From Sisyra terminalis (taxonomy: Eukaryota > Arthropoda > Insecta > Neuroptera > Sisyridae): a stretch of 64,000 nt of DNA. The notes below the pieces were generated by a model. That model was given only the letters and a program-made list of their open reading frames with translations. It made no database searches and was not told the origin of the DNA. This document shows positions 27,401 through 36,481 of the stretch, one piece after another; positions within the stretch are counted from its first letter, which is position 1; each line of letters begins with the position of its first letter. The translations under genes were made by a program, and so were the position numbers. The stretch lies in NCBI GenBank assembly GCA_958496175.1, contig OY292276.1:11736001-11800000 (forward strand). Direction: 5' to 3'.

Positions 27401-27793
27401 TCCTCCATGGTCACTTAAAAATTTGATGTATTCGTTTTCAGAAGGATATTTTTCTGTCCCAAGAAAAAGCATGTGTTCGCAAAAGTGAGCCAAGCCAGGC
27501 ACCTCGTCCGGATCACTCATGAAACCTAAGAGTAAAGTATTTTAATCGCTACTTTTAACATATAATTGTAAAAGAACTACTTACCAACATTTACATCCAT
27601 GGCGGCTGCCGATTTATCAGTTTCCGGATCGCTTACCAATAAGACTTTAAGCTTATTGGAAAGCTCCAAGCCCCGGTAGAATCTTTTGTCTTCCGGAGAC
27701 TTGATGATGTTCTCGTACCGAACAATTGTTGGCGACATTTTTTTCTTGGGTTTTACTTTAATTTCGGGCAATGTTGAACAAAATCTATTAAAC
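18494..27793 (-). CDS. Ide: insulin-degrading enzyme (insulysin, peptidase family M16A)
   Basis: Nineteen minus-strand exons: 27793-27585, 27525-27148, 23464-23342, 23271-23069, 21909-21709, 21651-21514, 21452-21349, 21290-21188, 21131-21036, 20971-20862, 20604-20460, 20399-20289, 20170-20050, 19985-19894, 19832-19721, 19630-19473, 19407-19273, 18993-18784, 18718-18494. From the ATG at 27736-27738 they give 972 residues in phase. The inverted zinc motif HFCEH and the downstream glutamate region HLEHEKN identify an active M16 protease. The family degrades insulin-like peptides and other short peptides in a closed catalytic chamber. The C-terminus is SKL, a canonical peroxisomal signal. The frame stays open upstream of the ATG through RFCST back to an AG acceptor at 27794-27795, suggesting an unseen first exon with a mitochondrial leader. 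The gene hosts a nested gene and MITEs, described separately. Confidence 0.96.
20689..20803 (-). CDS. candidate alternative (mutually exclusive) IDE exon, or decayed exon duplicate
   Basis: This 115-nt open segment sits in the intron between the IDE exons at 20971-20862 and 20604-20460. It starts after an ATTAG acceptor, accepts the same two-base phase as the normal exon and ends before GTAGTA in phase 0, also like the normal exon. It would therefore replace that exon but could not be added to it. Its 39 codons keep traces of the normal exon: both contain HMF followed a few residues later by SL, an acidic residue and an AYA/SHA stretch. Human IDE is known to have tandem alternative exons 15a/15b at about this place. 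It may also be non-functional. Confidence 0.4.
22222..23046 (+). CDS. SETMAR/set-23-type SET-domain histone-lysine methyltransferase, intronless and nested in an IDE intron
   Basis: One uninterrupted frame of 274 residues from the ATG at 22222. In order: a cysteine-rich pre-SET domain (starting near residue 34 with [10 protein letters not shown], second half with [16 protein letters not shown]), a SET domain with [19 protein letters not shown] (about residue 199) and ELTYNY, and a post-SET with [12 protein letters not shown]. This layout matches the methyltransferase half of vertebrate SETMAR and nematode set-23, without a transposase. The family methylates histone H3; the exact lysine cannot be read from sequence. 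All catalytic motifs are intact. It lies wholly inside the IDE intron 21910-23068, antisense to it, with its stop only 23 bases from an IDE exon. The absence of introns in an intron-rich region suggests retroposition. Confidence 0.9.
   Translation: MELEDLYEHISKDIIYITENIPSKEIEDDFNSIFCRGCKCKRECTTKECACINNYGINYNITKHTQEKASLNDPLSNYVLNINKHKTPIYECNSNCACNQNICGNRLVQFGPRKNLKIMLINEQKGYGLITLSKIFEGNFICEYAGEVLGESEAKKRFKENDEKNQMNYILCSREFYGNDEKKYYIDPTHFGNIGRYINHSCNPNCFLTHVRTNGLIPKICIFAKKNIDANTELTYNYHENTEDYQENFLADNKRISCLCNETSCKKYLPNTVC
23641..24011. mobile_element. hAT-type non-autonomous element (MITE) with 8-bp target duplication
   Basis: Terminal inverted repeats CAGTGATTCCCAAAG and CAGAGTTCCCCAAAC (read inward) flank 371 bp without coding potential. 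GTATAGCA is present on both sides (23633-23640 and 24012-24019), a perfect 8-bp duplication as made by hAT transposases. The interior carries repeated GGGGTCTAC-type blocks. It lies in a large IDE intron. Confidence 0.85.
24098..24350. mobile_element. foldback MITE
   Basis: The left end with TTTATTTTAAAAGTGAG followed by TAAGTCCATTTCAA is mirrored at the right end by TTGAAATGGACTTA followed by CACTTTCAAAATAAA. Arms are about 45 bases. No ORF and no clear target duplication. It sits between the hAT MITE and the GGCTCA family in the same IDE intron. Confidence 0.6.
24703..24927. mobile_element. GGCTCA-family MITE, copy 1
   Basis: A 225-bp palindromic element with arms of about 80 bp, starting GGCTCATGTGTACTTTAGCA and ending with the mirror of it, GAGCC. 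A second copy of identical length lies at 25854-26078. No coding capacity. Confidence 0.8.
25854..26078. mobile_element. GGCTCA-family MITE, copy 2
   Basis: The same 225-bp palindromic element as at 24703-24927, in the same orientation and nearly identical, indicating recent activity. Both copies are in one IDE intron, 927 bp apart. Confidence 0.8.
26259..27099. mobile_element. TTAGGGTG foldback element with about 270-bp arms
   Basis: Long inverted repeats (about 26260-26530 and 26830-27099) enclose a short unique centre. Termini are TTAGGGTG and CATCCTA. The flanks GTGTTACA (26251-26258) and GTGTTATA (27100-27107) match at seven of eight bases, consistent with an 8-bp duplication. The termini resemble those of the TAGGGTGGGTC element at 62,286, so they may be relatives. 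The right end lies 49 bp from an IDE exon. Confidence 0.75.
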
Positions 27794-28619
27794 CTACAAT
27801 GGAATTAACGTAAAACTTTCGTTTACAACTTTCTGTTGTGGTAACAAACACAATCCATATATCGAACTGTATAATGACTCAAGCAATATAATTTCTTAAA
27901 TAGGTTAGTGCTGAATGTTGTAAAAGGTTTAAATTAGAATGAAATCTTGAATTACTTTATTATATGGCTTTTATTTCCTGGTGAACAATAAACGAATTGT
28001 TTTAAGATGATTATTTTACCAATATTATTGAACAACATTAATAATAACGTAAATAGTTTTAAATGACATAAAACGTGAGTGAGAAAGATAAACAAACACG
28101 AACAACACGTAAGACTGGCATTGATAAATGATGTTTACTCTCTCTAACTCACTACATCATTCACTTTGCATTACACCTGATTACAATATTACATATAGTT
28201 TGGCTATAATTTTATTATAATTTTTGAAACGGAATAAATTTAAATTAATTGTCTTATGGATACGTATTAATTCTAATGAAACAACAAAGGTTACCAATAT
28301 GAAAATTCCTCTTTTATTTTAAAATAATCGATGAAAAAACGCAGTTTGTGGAATAGATCCATAATTTATCCTTAATTCTTTAAAATTCATCCAAAATTTA
28401 ATATTTTAAACGCATATAAAAATAAACATGCATATCTATCTAATAAGATAAATATATATCAAAGTTTTGTGACATTTGTATGAAAAAAATCAAATCTATG
28501 GAAAATGCATATAATACACTACCCAGACTAAATTTTATCAAGAATTCGCAAATGCCAGTGGTTTTAATCGATTAAAAAGTAACTAAATACGTTATTTATG
28601 GTTCCAAAACCGGCTGTAG
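27794..28619. other. IDE 5' flank, no gene recognised
   Basis: This stretch should contain the first exon and promoter of IDE if the gene has an upstream leader exon, but I could not identify an ATG exon with a convincing donor. Confidence 0.4.
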
Positions 28620-29700
28620 GAGTACCGAGGTGTCCTACACTAAATTGAATAGCTGAAGGGAATGATAATGAGCAAATAAAATCCTAGAACAATTATTCAG
28701 AAGGTATTGTCTCAAAGGCTTTGATAAAGATACCTAATCAAGAAAACACATTAAATCCTTCTAAACTTGGAAAGGAAAGTATTCAGAACCCTGGTGGACC
28801 TGTTATTAAGGCACGGCAGTTTGAGGTACTATCGATACCATCGGTACTACTTACTACCTAATATCTTCAACCTTTATTCCGAGAAGATTATGGCAGAAGT
28901 GGTAAATACTGCTACTGAGGGCATACCATACAAGGGCCAGCTTATCAATAACCTCAAATACGTAGGCGACACAGTCCTATCGCATCTACTGCGAAGGACC
29001 TTCAAGTACTTTTGGATAATGTTAACCGCGCAAACTATAAGTATGGATTAAAATAAAATGAAAAGAAGACCAAATTAATGGTAATATCCAAGCGAAACCG
29101 AACCCCCCACATATCTAAACTTTAACGGAGAAACAGTAGAAAGAATGAAACACTTTAAATTTCTCAGATGTCTTACCAACAAGAAGTAGAGTATGGAGCA
29201 AGAAATCAGAGGAATTTTCACAAAAATGAGAAAAATCTTTGTAGATCTAACTTATCCCTGGAACTGCGGCTAAAGATGGTCAAGTGCTATTTATTCCCTA
29301 TTGTCTTTTAGGGAATGGAAGGATGGACTCTTACCCAGAGACTGAAAAATAAAATTACCGCATTTGAAATGTGTGGTTCTTGCTGAATCCTGAAGATAGA
29401 TTGGAGGAATTACGTGCGAAATGAAGAAGTACTAACGAGACTTAATATCACAAAAACTCTGATGATATCTATAAAGAAGAGAAAGTTACTGTTCTTCGGC
29501 CACGTCATGCCTAACGACAAATATCCACTTCCTACAGCTTATCATTCAGGGTCGAATTAAAGGGAAAAAAAACCTGGGAAGAAAAAAAAAACATTTGGGC
29601 TAACCAACATTCAGAAAAAGCACTAGAGGTATCTTCCGCGCTGCTGTATCAAAAATAAAAATTGCCATAATGATCATCAATCTTCAACGTTGAAAGGATA
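28620..29700 (+). pseudogene. decayed non-LTR retrotransposon reverse transcriptase
   Basis: Broken frames carry reverse-transcriptase remnants: FNLYSEKIMAEVV, then NNLKYVGDTVL where the catalytic YADD box has become YVGD, then EGWTLTQRLKNKITAFEM, and at about 29,640-29,690 a LFRAA-type C-terminal tail. Stops and frameshifts separate these blocks. The order matches the palm, thumb and C-terminal parts of insect non-LTR elements. The 5' part is missing. Confidence 0.75.
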
Positions 29701-29978
29701 CCAAAAGAAGAATTTGAGAAAAAAACAGTGTATGCTGCATCTGGGCATGAGCTAAGGCGATTTTTTATAGAAAAAACAGAATCCAAAGTAGCAAACAGGT
29801 CATTACAAAGAAGTGGACTTTATTCGTTTTCCTGATACAACACCAAAATTGACGGATAATTAATCAAAAAGGTCGACAAAAGACTTTTATGAGGATCTCA
29901 AAAGCCTCAATTTGCTAATCATCCCCTACTGTACGTAGATATATAATATATTAAAGGTAATATCAAAATCAAATACCA

Positions 29979-30090
29979 CCCTGTTAAAAAAAGGCATTTA
30001 GAAGCATTTTGAAATCATTTAAAATGCCTTTAATAACTTAATCTAATTTTCTGGATTTTTTGAACATTTCATTAAGGGCCTTTTTTAAAA
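29979..30090. mobile_element. CCTGTTAAAAAAGGC-family MITE
   Basis: A short palindromic element of about 110 bp whose ends read CCTGTTAAAAAAAGGCATTT and, mirrored, AAGGGCCTTTTTT. Members of the family also occur at 42869, 43089 and 44744. No coding capacity. Confidence 0.6.
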
Positions 30091-30187
30091 GAAACTGCTT
30101 ATGAAAATTGGGATTAGCATAAATTTGGTGTTTTCAAATTAAACTTTCTCGTATTAGATTTTTGTCTCATCCCATTGGTTATTTATG

Positions 30188-30250
30188 CAAGGGCAATACT
30201 CCCCCATGGTATTTTTGTGTACTATGGAGATTACATCACAGTACATACTT
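30188..30250. mobile_element. truncated copy of the CAAGGACGG hAT-like MITE family
   Basis: Begins CAAGGGCAAT and continues with the TGTGTACTAT.GAGATT and CATACTTAGA segments shared with the complete copies at 43636 and 44377; the remainder is missing. Confidence 0.55.
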
Positions 30251-31244
30251 AGAATCAAATCAAATTATCTCCCTTTTGAATTATTTCAAACTATTATAGG
30301 TACATAATAAAAATTCTTCATAGATCTCAATTTCGCTTAAGTAATTACTGACGCTTACTAATATTATGTCTAAAGTAGTAAACTTGTATATTCCTCAAAC
30401 CACAGTATGCTTAATTTTTTATGTAATAACAGATTATTATATTTTAGCTATATATAGTTTCATAGTTTTTAATGAATATAAATTGTGGTTCAATTCTATG
30501 AAAATGTTATCTCCGATTTTTGAAACCTTCGCTCCCAAAAACAAGCTTAGTTTACTCAAAGATGTGCAATCTTTGTTATGAAATTTTTTTTCCCCATTTC
30601 ATAATTAAAAAAAAATCCATTTTGGGAACCCTAAGGGTCTTCATTGGGTTTAGTCCATATTGGTTTCTTTATTTAAACAGGCCAGCTTTATTCTCATAAA
30701 ATTCAATCAAGATTTTATTTGTTAATTGATATCAGTTTAAGTTTCTTGTTGAAAATTATTTATAATTTATTGAATGAACCAACGTTTATATAATAATTAT
30801 TGTATTAATTGCACTCACAAAACAATACTTACCATAGATTAAGGTAATAAGCCTTCCAAGTAGATTATTTTGATATAAAGAATGCAGTTACGAATCAGAA
30901 AAAAATGCAGGTGAATTTAATTGCACCATTTATTCAACAATGACTATTTTAATCAATATATTAAATTTATATATGATAATTTCATTTTCGTTAATGTTTG
31001 TAAAAAATGCAATAATGACATTACATTTTACTCATTACATTTAGATAAAAACGGCTGATATGATTACTAATTTAGAGTGGAAAAAGTAATAGAAGTAATT
31101 TTTCATGTGAGACATATTATTATCAATCTAAAGAAATGAGGTTGTTTTTTGAAAGAAAAAAAAATAATAATAAAATTAGTTTTTTTGATTTAAGGGTAAA
31201 TTAATATAGAGATATAATAGACCAAAAAAAAAAAAAAAAAATAA
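30251..31244. other. gene-free stretch
   Basis: AT-rich intergenic DNA before the tRNA cluster. A 71-codon open frame at 30366 has no recognisable homology and low-complexity composition. Confidence 0.4.
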
Positions 31245-31317
31245 CGCCCGAACAGGGACTTGAACCCTGGACCCTTGGATTAAAAGTCCAATGCTCTACC
31301 GACTGAGCTATCCGGGC
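31245..31317 (-). tRNA. tRNA-Lys (anticodon TTT)
   Basis: On the minus strand the 73-nt sequence begins GCCCGGATAGCTCAG and ends with the complementary CGGGC acceptor arm plus a G discriminator. A box, B box (GGTTCAAGTCC), a five-pair anticodon stem TTGGA/TCCAA and loop CTTTTAA give anticodon TTT. No intron. The first transcribed base is 31317. Confidence 0.97.
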
Positions 31318-31493
31318 AGATATTACTGAAACATTTTTGTACATATATCAAATTAAAAACAATATATATTTTTAAACTTAAAATAAAATATTTTTTCAAA
31401 ATTATATTTTTAATTAAGTTTTAATTGTAAAAAAAATGTTAAATAAATTTCGGTTTTATTTATAAAAGATTAAATTTCAGCATCATCATCAGC

Positions 31494-31565
31494 GGTCCCA
31501 TGGTGTAATGGTTAGCACTCTGGACTTTGAATCCAGCGATCCGAGTTCAAATCTCGGTGGGACCT
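31494..31565 (+). tRNA. tRNA-Gln (anticodon TTG)
   Basis: 72 nt, starting GGTCCCATGGTGTAATGG with acceptor stem GGTCCCA/TGGGACC. The anticodon stem CTGGA/TCCAG encloses loop CTTTGAA, giving TTG. The T arm is CCGAG TTCAAAT CTCGG. A T-run follows directly (TTTTT), a Pol III terminator. Confidence 0.97.
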
Positions 31566-31970
31566 TTTTATTTTCTTCTACCAAAATAGGTTCCCATTTT
31601 CAATTTTCTTCAACTACACAATTAAATTCATGAAAATACGTGTTAAAATTATTTTGATCCAATTTATTTATATTTTTACAGTAAATATAATTTCAATATA
31701 CTTAATATATTTTTAATAGCTTAACTTTAGATAATTTTTATAATACATAGTATTAAACTGTTTTATTTTAATTCAATACTAAAACTGAAACTTATTTTGC
31801 ATAATACTGTACATACGGTACATAGAATATTCTTTATAAAATTCGTATATACATTGAAGTAAAATTAAATTTATAAGACAATAAATGCTACACTTTATTT
31901 TTTTTTCCGTATTTATTAATAACATACTAATTTGAAAATAAAAAAAATAAATTTAAAAAAAAAAAAACTA
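31566..31970. other. spacer between the two tRNA-Gln genes
   Basis: AT-rich, no gene seen. Poly-T downstream of the plus-strand gene and poly-A (T on the transcribed strand) beside the minus-strand gene are consistent with Pol III termination. Confidence 0.5.
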
Positions 31971-32042
31971 AGGTCCCACCGAGATTTGAACTCGGATCGC
32001 TGGATTCAGAGTCCAGAGTGCTGACCATTACACCATGGGACC
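31971..32042 (-). tRNA. tRNA-Gln (anticodon CTG)
   Basis: Minus-strand 72-nt gene almost identical to the Gln-TTG gene at 31494-31565, differing in the D loop (GGTCAGC instead of GGTTAGC) and in the anticodon loop CTCTGAA, which gives CTG. The two Gln genes form an inverted pair about 400 bp apart. Confidence 0.97.
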
Positions 32043-32714
32043 TTGTAGATACTGCTGCATTAGCTACAATTTAAACTACCTTCTATAATGTCTACTCTTA
32101 TAATTTTATTAAATATTTATTTGTTCTGAATGAATGATATCCTAAAGAATTTTAAATATACTTAAGCTTTTTATTAATGAAACAAAATTTAAAAGAAATA
32201 TACATCATGTTAAAATAATATTATCACACCTCCTATACCCTCAGTCACGAAACAAATCGATATTCCGTACGTTCAGTACAATGGAGTTCACTCTGCTAGA
32301 ATTGTATTGTATGAATTATTTACTTGAAAAAATCTTTAAAAAAGTCTTCAAAACTCAAAATCAGACATTAAAGTCTTAATCTGAATACTGAAGACTTTTT
32401 CAGAGAATTATTTCAATCGTTAATAAGGCATATTTGCCATTTTAAATCCCCGGTAATTCCCTGTAATGAAACTAAATAAATATTCAACTTTATGCCCCTC
32501 TTCTTTATTATTTTCTAATATCTTACTTAGTATACTCAAAACAGTGTTTAAGAAGCACAATAAAGCTTATAACGTTTTTCAAATTTTTCCTTTTAAGAAA
32601 ATTGGAAGCCCTCTCGTATCCTTACAGTGAATCTTCTAAATTTCCCTGCCTTTTTTTTGTAATAAGAAGACAATTCAGGTCTTTTAAGATCGATTTTTTT
32701 ATTTAATATTTTTA

Positions 32715-32775
32715 TTATTCAATTAGCTACGTTTCGTTACGTATTGTAACTTCATCAGGCTTCTTGATTCACAAA
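32715..32775 (-). ncRNA. hammerhead ribozyme motif, left arm
   Basis: Minus strand: CUGAUGA at 32758-32752, helix II GTTAC/GTAAC around AATAC, GAAA at 32735-32732, then CGTA with predicted cleavage after the A at 32728. Helix I pairs GC with GC and, past an internal loop, TCAA with TTGA. Helix III is the loopless palindrome ACGT. Confidence 0.8.
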
Positions 32776-32821
32776 AATAACATATATTCAATTTAAATTC
32801 AATAAATAAATAAAATTCTAT

Positions 32822-32875
32822 TTATAGAAGCCTGATGAAGTTACGATAAGTAACGAAACGTAGGTAATTGAATAA
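32822..32875 (+). ncRNA. hammerhead ribozyme motif, right arm
   Basis: CUGAUGA at 32832-32838, helix II GTTAC (32840-32844) and GTAAC (32850-32854) around GATAA, GAAA at 32855-32858, then CGTA with predicted cleavage after A32862. The loop sequence differs from the left-arm copy while the stem is kept. Helix I is weaker here, with G-C only at the first position, so this copy may be inactive. Confidence 0.75.
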
Positions 32876-32935
32876 TAAAAATATTAAATAAAAAATCCGA
32901 TCTTAAAAGACCTGAATTGTCTTCTTATTTAAAAA

Positions 32936-33620
32936 AATAAAAGCTGAGATCTAAATTTTATCATTTTTTTGTAATGATTTTGAATTTATTTCAATTCAAT
33001 CCCAAAATGTGTGTATTAAATAATTCATTCTTACCCAATCTCAAAGTTATCTGATTATTAGCAGATGCCATAAATCATACGGAAATGCCTTAAGTTGTAT
33101 TTCTTTTTCAATTTTTATTTGTTATTTAGTGTCGTTTCAGAACAATGAAGATCTTTGATGATCCAAGTCGAAAAATGTTAAAAAACTTGTTCGTTGCGAA
33201 ACTGAAACCCAGTATTCCCAAAATGTAGCAGTTTTAGGACACCAAATGAACTACTGCTACATGTTATTAGGAAATTTCAAAAAGACTCAATAATTGTATT
33301 TTAAAATTTATTCGTTTATTTTTTTGCTAATGTTAACAGGGTTGGTGAGCTGGAAGATTTTAAAGAAATTGAAGCAAAAATATTGATTTTAGTGGACTCG
33401 GAGTCGAACCTAGAGCAAATTTTGGCTTCGGAACTTCAAAAAAATAACCAAAGCCTATACTAATCCAGCTCCCCAGCCCTGGATTCTAATATAATTTACC
33501 ATGTCAAATCATTTAATAACAAAGAAAATGTCTAGTAAATATTAGTACTTTACTAGTATATCTCAAACTACAAAATAAATTCTTTAAAAGTCTTAAAGCT
33601 AATGATTCAGCCGGTATTGT
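32936..33620. other. gene-free stretch
   Basis: No gene or bounded repeat recognised between the ribozyme element and the stop codon of the downstream minus-strand gene. Confidence 0.4.
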
Positions 33621-34541
33621 CTATCGGCGTCTTTTATCTTGAATCGTTCTATTCATTACTTTTATGGCTTCGGATATTTCTTTGATTTTATATTCAAACT
33701 CGTCGATTTTTGGTTTCATAGAACGAAATTGCGCATTTTTTACATTTTCAATGGCATTATTGACTAAATGATAAAGTTCCATTTGGCTTTTACATTGATA
33801 GTAAAACTTGTTTTCCATATCCCGTTGAACTTCTACGATTTGTTCGTGATTAATGCGATATTGATGAAACATAAAATTATTTTTTTCTTCAACAATTCGT
33901 CCCATGAGTCTTCGTAGGTTACTCTTTTCGTAGAAACATTGAGAAATAGACATTTTCTGATAATTGTAAGGAATATAACGATTTCTGCTATGAGTTTGGT
34001 AAGTGAATGCTTTACGTTGAAATCGTTGGAATTGATTGGAATTGTTGGTATTTATTTGATGATTGATTGGTTTCAATGCGGATCGTTTTGATAAATTTTC
34101 CTTACTTTTTTGCTTCGCACAATGGTTGTTTGAATTTTCGATTTTCTTAACTATAGGATTCACCAATTTTGGTTTTTCTTTAGAAGTTTTCGAAGTGTGA
34201 TTGTCCGTTTGTGTTTCTATTTCCACTTTAATCTGAGTTTTCCTTTCCACTTTAATTTTTACTTCTGTCTCTATATTTTTTCGTTTGTCAATTTCCACCT
34301 TAATCTTTGGAACTTCGATGGTGTCCTTTTTTGTGGATTTTGAGATTTTATGAATATCAAAAGAAATATTTTCCTTGTTCTCCGCCCTAAGGACAATGTT
34401 TAATTCATTTTGAGAATCATCTTTGCTTAATAATGATGAATCACTCCCGAATGATATTCCAAAAGGAATTATATCAATGCTATGGCGTGTCATACTGAAT
34501 GGATCGTTTATATCCGAAAACATTGAAGTATCCTCCATCAT
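33621..34541 (-). CDS. unknown basic protein with ψKxE (SUMO-type), KEN and RxxL motifs and a C-terminal coiled coil
   Basis: The frame from the ATG at 34541 encodes about 306 residues without introns. An acceptor-like TTCTTTTTGTAG ends just upstream, at 34549, so a 5' exon, probably untranslated, likely precedes it. I do not recognise the family. Visible features: an acidic-hydrophobic N-terminus, then a lysine-rich region with IKVE three times (SUMO-consensus form), KEN in ENKENI and again in KENL, an adjacent RSALKPIN that fits the RxxL destruction-box core, a Q/N/R-rich middle, and a heptad-like C-terminal helix ending in KRRR. The motif set suggests a nuclear, cell-cycle-controlled protein, but that is inference. 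The length of the frame and the splice-site context support a real gene. Confidence 0.65.
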   Translation of the reverse strand: MMEDTSMFSDINDPFSMTRHSIDIIPFGISFGSDSSLLSKDDSQNELNIVLRAENKENISFDIHKISKSTKKDTIEVPKIKVEIDKRKNIETEVKIKVERKTQIKVEIETQTDNHTSKTSKEKPKLVNPIVKKIENSNNHCAKQKSKENLSKRSALKPINHQINTNNSNQFQRFQRKAFTYQTHSRNRYIPYNYQKMSISQCFYEKSNLRRLMGRIVEEKNNFMFHQYRINHEQIVEVQRDMENKFYYQCKSQMELYHLVNNAIENVKNAQFRSMKPKIDEFEYKIKEISEAIKVMNRTIQDKRRR

Positions 34542-34548
34542 TAAGGCT

Positions 34549-36481
34549 CTACAAAAAGAATAAATCAACACATATTTTTAAGTCAATTGAAAAACAATGC
34601 TCGTCTTATAATTACCAAAAAATAAATGAATTCAAAATATTCTTACGAAAATTTAACGAATATAAAAGATGTTATCAATTTTTAAATACGAAATATATTT
34701 TGAACTACCTATCGCACAAATTTATACAAACTAGTTTTATCTTAAAGTTATCTACTTATTTTGGTTCAAAAACTATTTCATCATTCAGTTATGACAAAAT
34801 ATTTTCGATGCTCAAATAGTCAGCTGATTTCTATTCGATTCCATTGGATTCTCTTTTCGCTCCTATTTTTGAAAATTTAAAAAATATCCTTTTATGGTAA
34901 CTTGCAACGGAATTGGAAAAAACTTTTTTCTACGCATGAGCAAAATCAAATTTGAATAAATTAAGAATATATTTCTATTGTTTCTATTATTTATGAATTT
35001 AGAAATATATAGATAACGTTGGAATATTTATAAATTCATTAACGATTCATAAAAATTTTGAAATTATTAAAGGAGCCAGAAAAATTTGAGGCATGAAAAC
35101 ATTCGCTGATCATATGGCTAATTCCAGGCGAATATGAGGAACATGAGGAATGTGAGGTATTCGCAAGGTTTATAAATTACAAAGGTTGCCCCTTTAAAAA
35201 AAAAATGACGTCATACGAAGAATTTTGAAATTTAAATCAGTCTAAATATATGTACGAATTTCTTCTGGATACGTCATGTCGCGCATGAGGCCACCTGTGT
35301 ATTTTATAAACTTTGAGGTATTCGAGGTATTTTTACCATTTTTAAATTCAACCCTTTCGGGTTTTACTCTAATATAAGATATAAATAATAAAGATTATTT
35401 AAAAAAATATATAAATGATCTAAATTAAGTTTATATATTTTTAATTAATTAGTGCATTTGAAACTTTAAGAAGAAACAAAAATATTCATATTTTTGTTTA
35501 CAAATGTTTTCAATGTCTTCAGAAAAAAAACTTTGACATGCATCAACGATTGTAAGGGTATATAACGTATATAAGGTGCAGTGTAACTAGTAGCGTAACG
35601 TAAATTTCAATAATATTGATCATATTGATTGATATTGGTTATCGATCTATCTATTTAATGTGCAATGCTACTTGTACACATTTCCGACAAATAATCCGAT
35701 TACAGTTTAAGTTTGAGGCCATTTTTCTTTAAATGATTTCAAATAAACCAAAATAAATTTATTCTTCAATTTTGTAAGATCAACAATATTCTTTAAAACA
35801 ATAATTATTGTAATACTATTAAAATTAAAATAATTTAAAATTACCGGTCCAATTTGTTCATGCGCATTAAACACAAAAGTTAATTCTGCGACATTCCGCA
35901 ATTTGACATCTTCATATCCATATTTTCATTCAACAAAAGGTAGTGTCTTGAATCAATTGTATTTACTTGTGAAAATTTTTAAAGAAAATTATAAAATGAA
36001 ATTGTAAAAACTATATTAATTATATTTACGGGTTTATATAAAAATTAAAATGTAATGAGTAAGTATTAAGCAAATTTATAAAACCAACATTTATGAAATT
36101 TGACGAGCGGTTTTATGTCCTACAAATTTTATGTAATAAATCAAAAACTTAAAATTAAATATATATTTAATATTAAAAAATATAACGTTTCACGTTAATT
36201 TACCTTGTTTTTTCAAATAAAATCAAAATTTTTCCAATACTGACAGATCTTGATACAATATTCATATGTGTGAATAACCCTTGATAAAAACAATATTTTC
36301 ACTGTTTCCATAATTTTACTCAAATATTTTTCTTAGTAAATCATAATTTACGAATAAACTAAGAATATTATTTATAATTCAAGCAATCTTATAGTCTTTA
36401 ACTTATTTGTTTTAGGTATGTATTAACAAGCTTCCATTATAGATATATAAATTTTTTCAAATTTCTTTCAATTCTGAAAAA
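34549..36481. other. intergenic region between divergent genes
   Basis: Holds the putative 5' exon and promoter of the unknown minus-strand gene and the promoter of the PRELI gene. Several short AT-rich open frames (for example 34499-34819) look like chance. No RNA gene or bounded repeat seen. Confidence 0.4.

Larger units (their letters stand above)
32655..32935. mobile_element. inverted-repeat retroelement fragment with a hammerhead ribozyme in each arm
   Basis: Left arm about 32655-32765, right arm about 32826-32935, nearly exact inverted copies around about 60 bp of unique sequence. The outer part of each arm shares the blocks AATAATAAAAATATT and GACCTGAATTGTC. A complete hammerhead motif lies at the inner end of each arm, transcribed outward. 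Inverted terminal repeats with hammerheads are known in Penelope-like elements. No ORF and no clear target duplication. Confidence 0.75.

Noticed and set aside
28767..29051. 94-codon frame as an intact protein gene
   Set aside because: It is a broken piece of a reverse transcriptase; the catalytic box is mutated and neighbouring blocks are in other frames.
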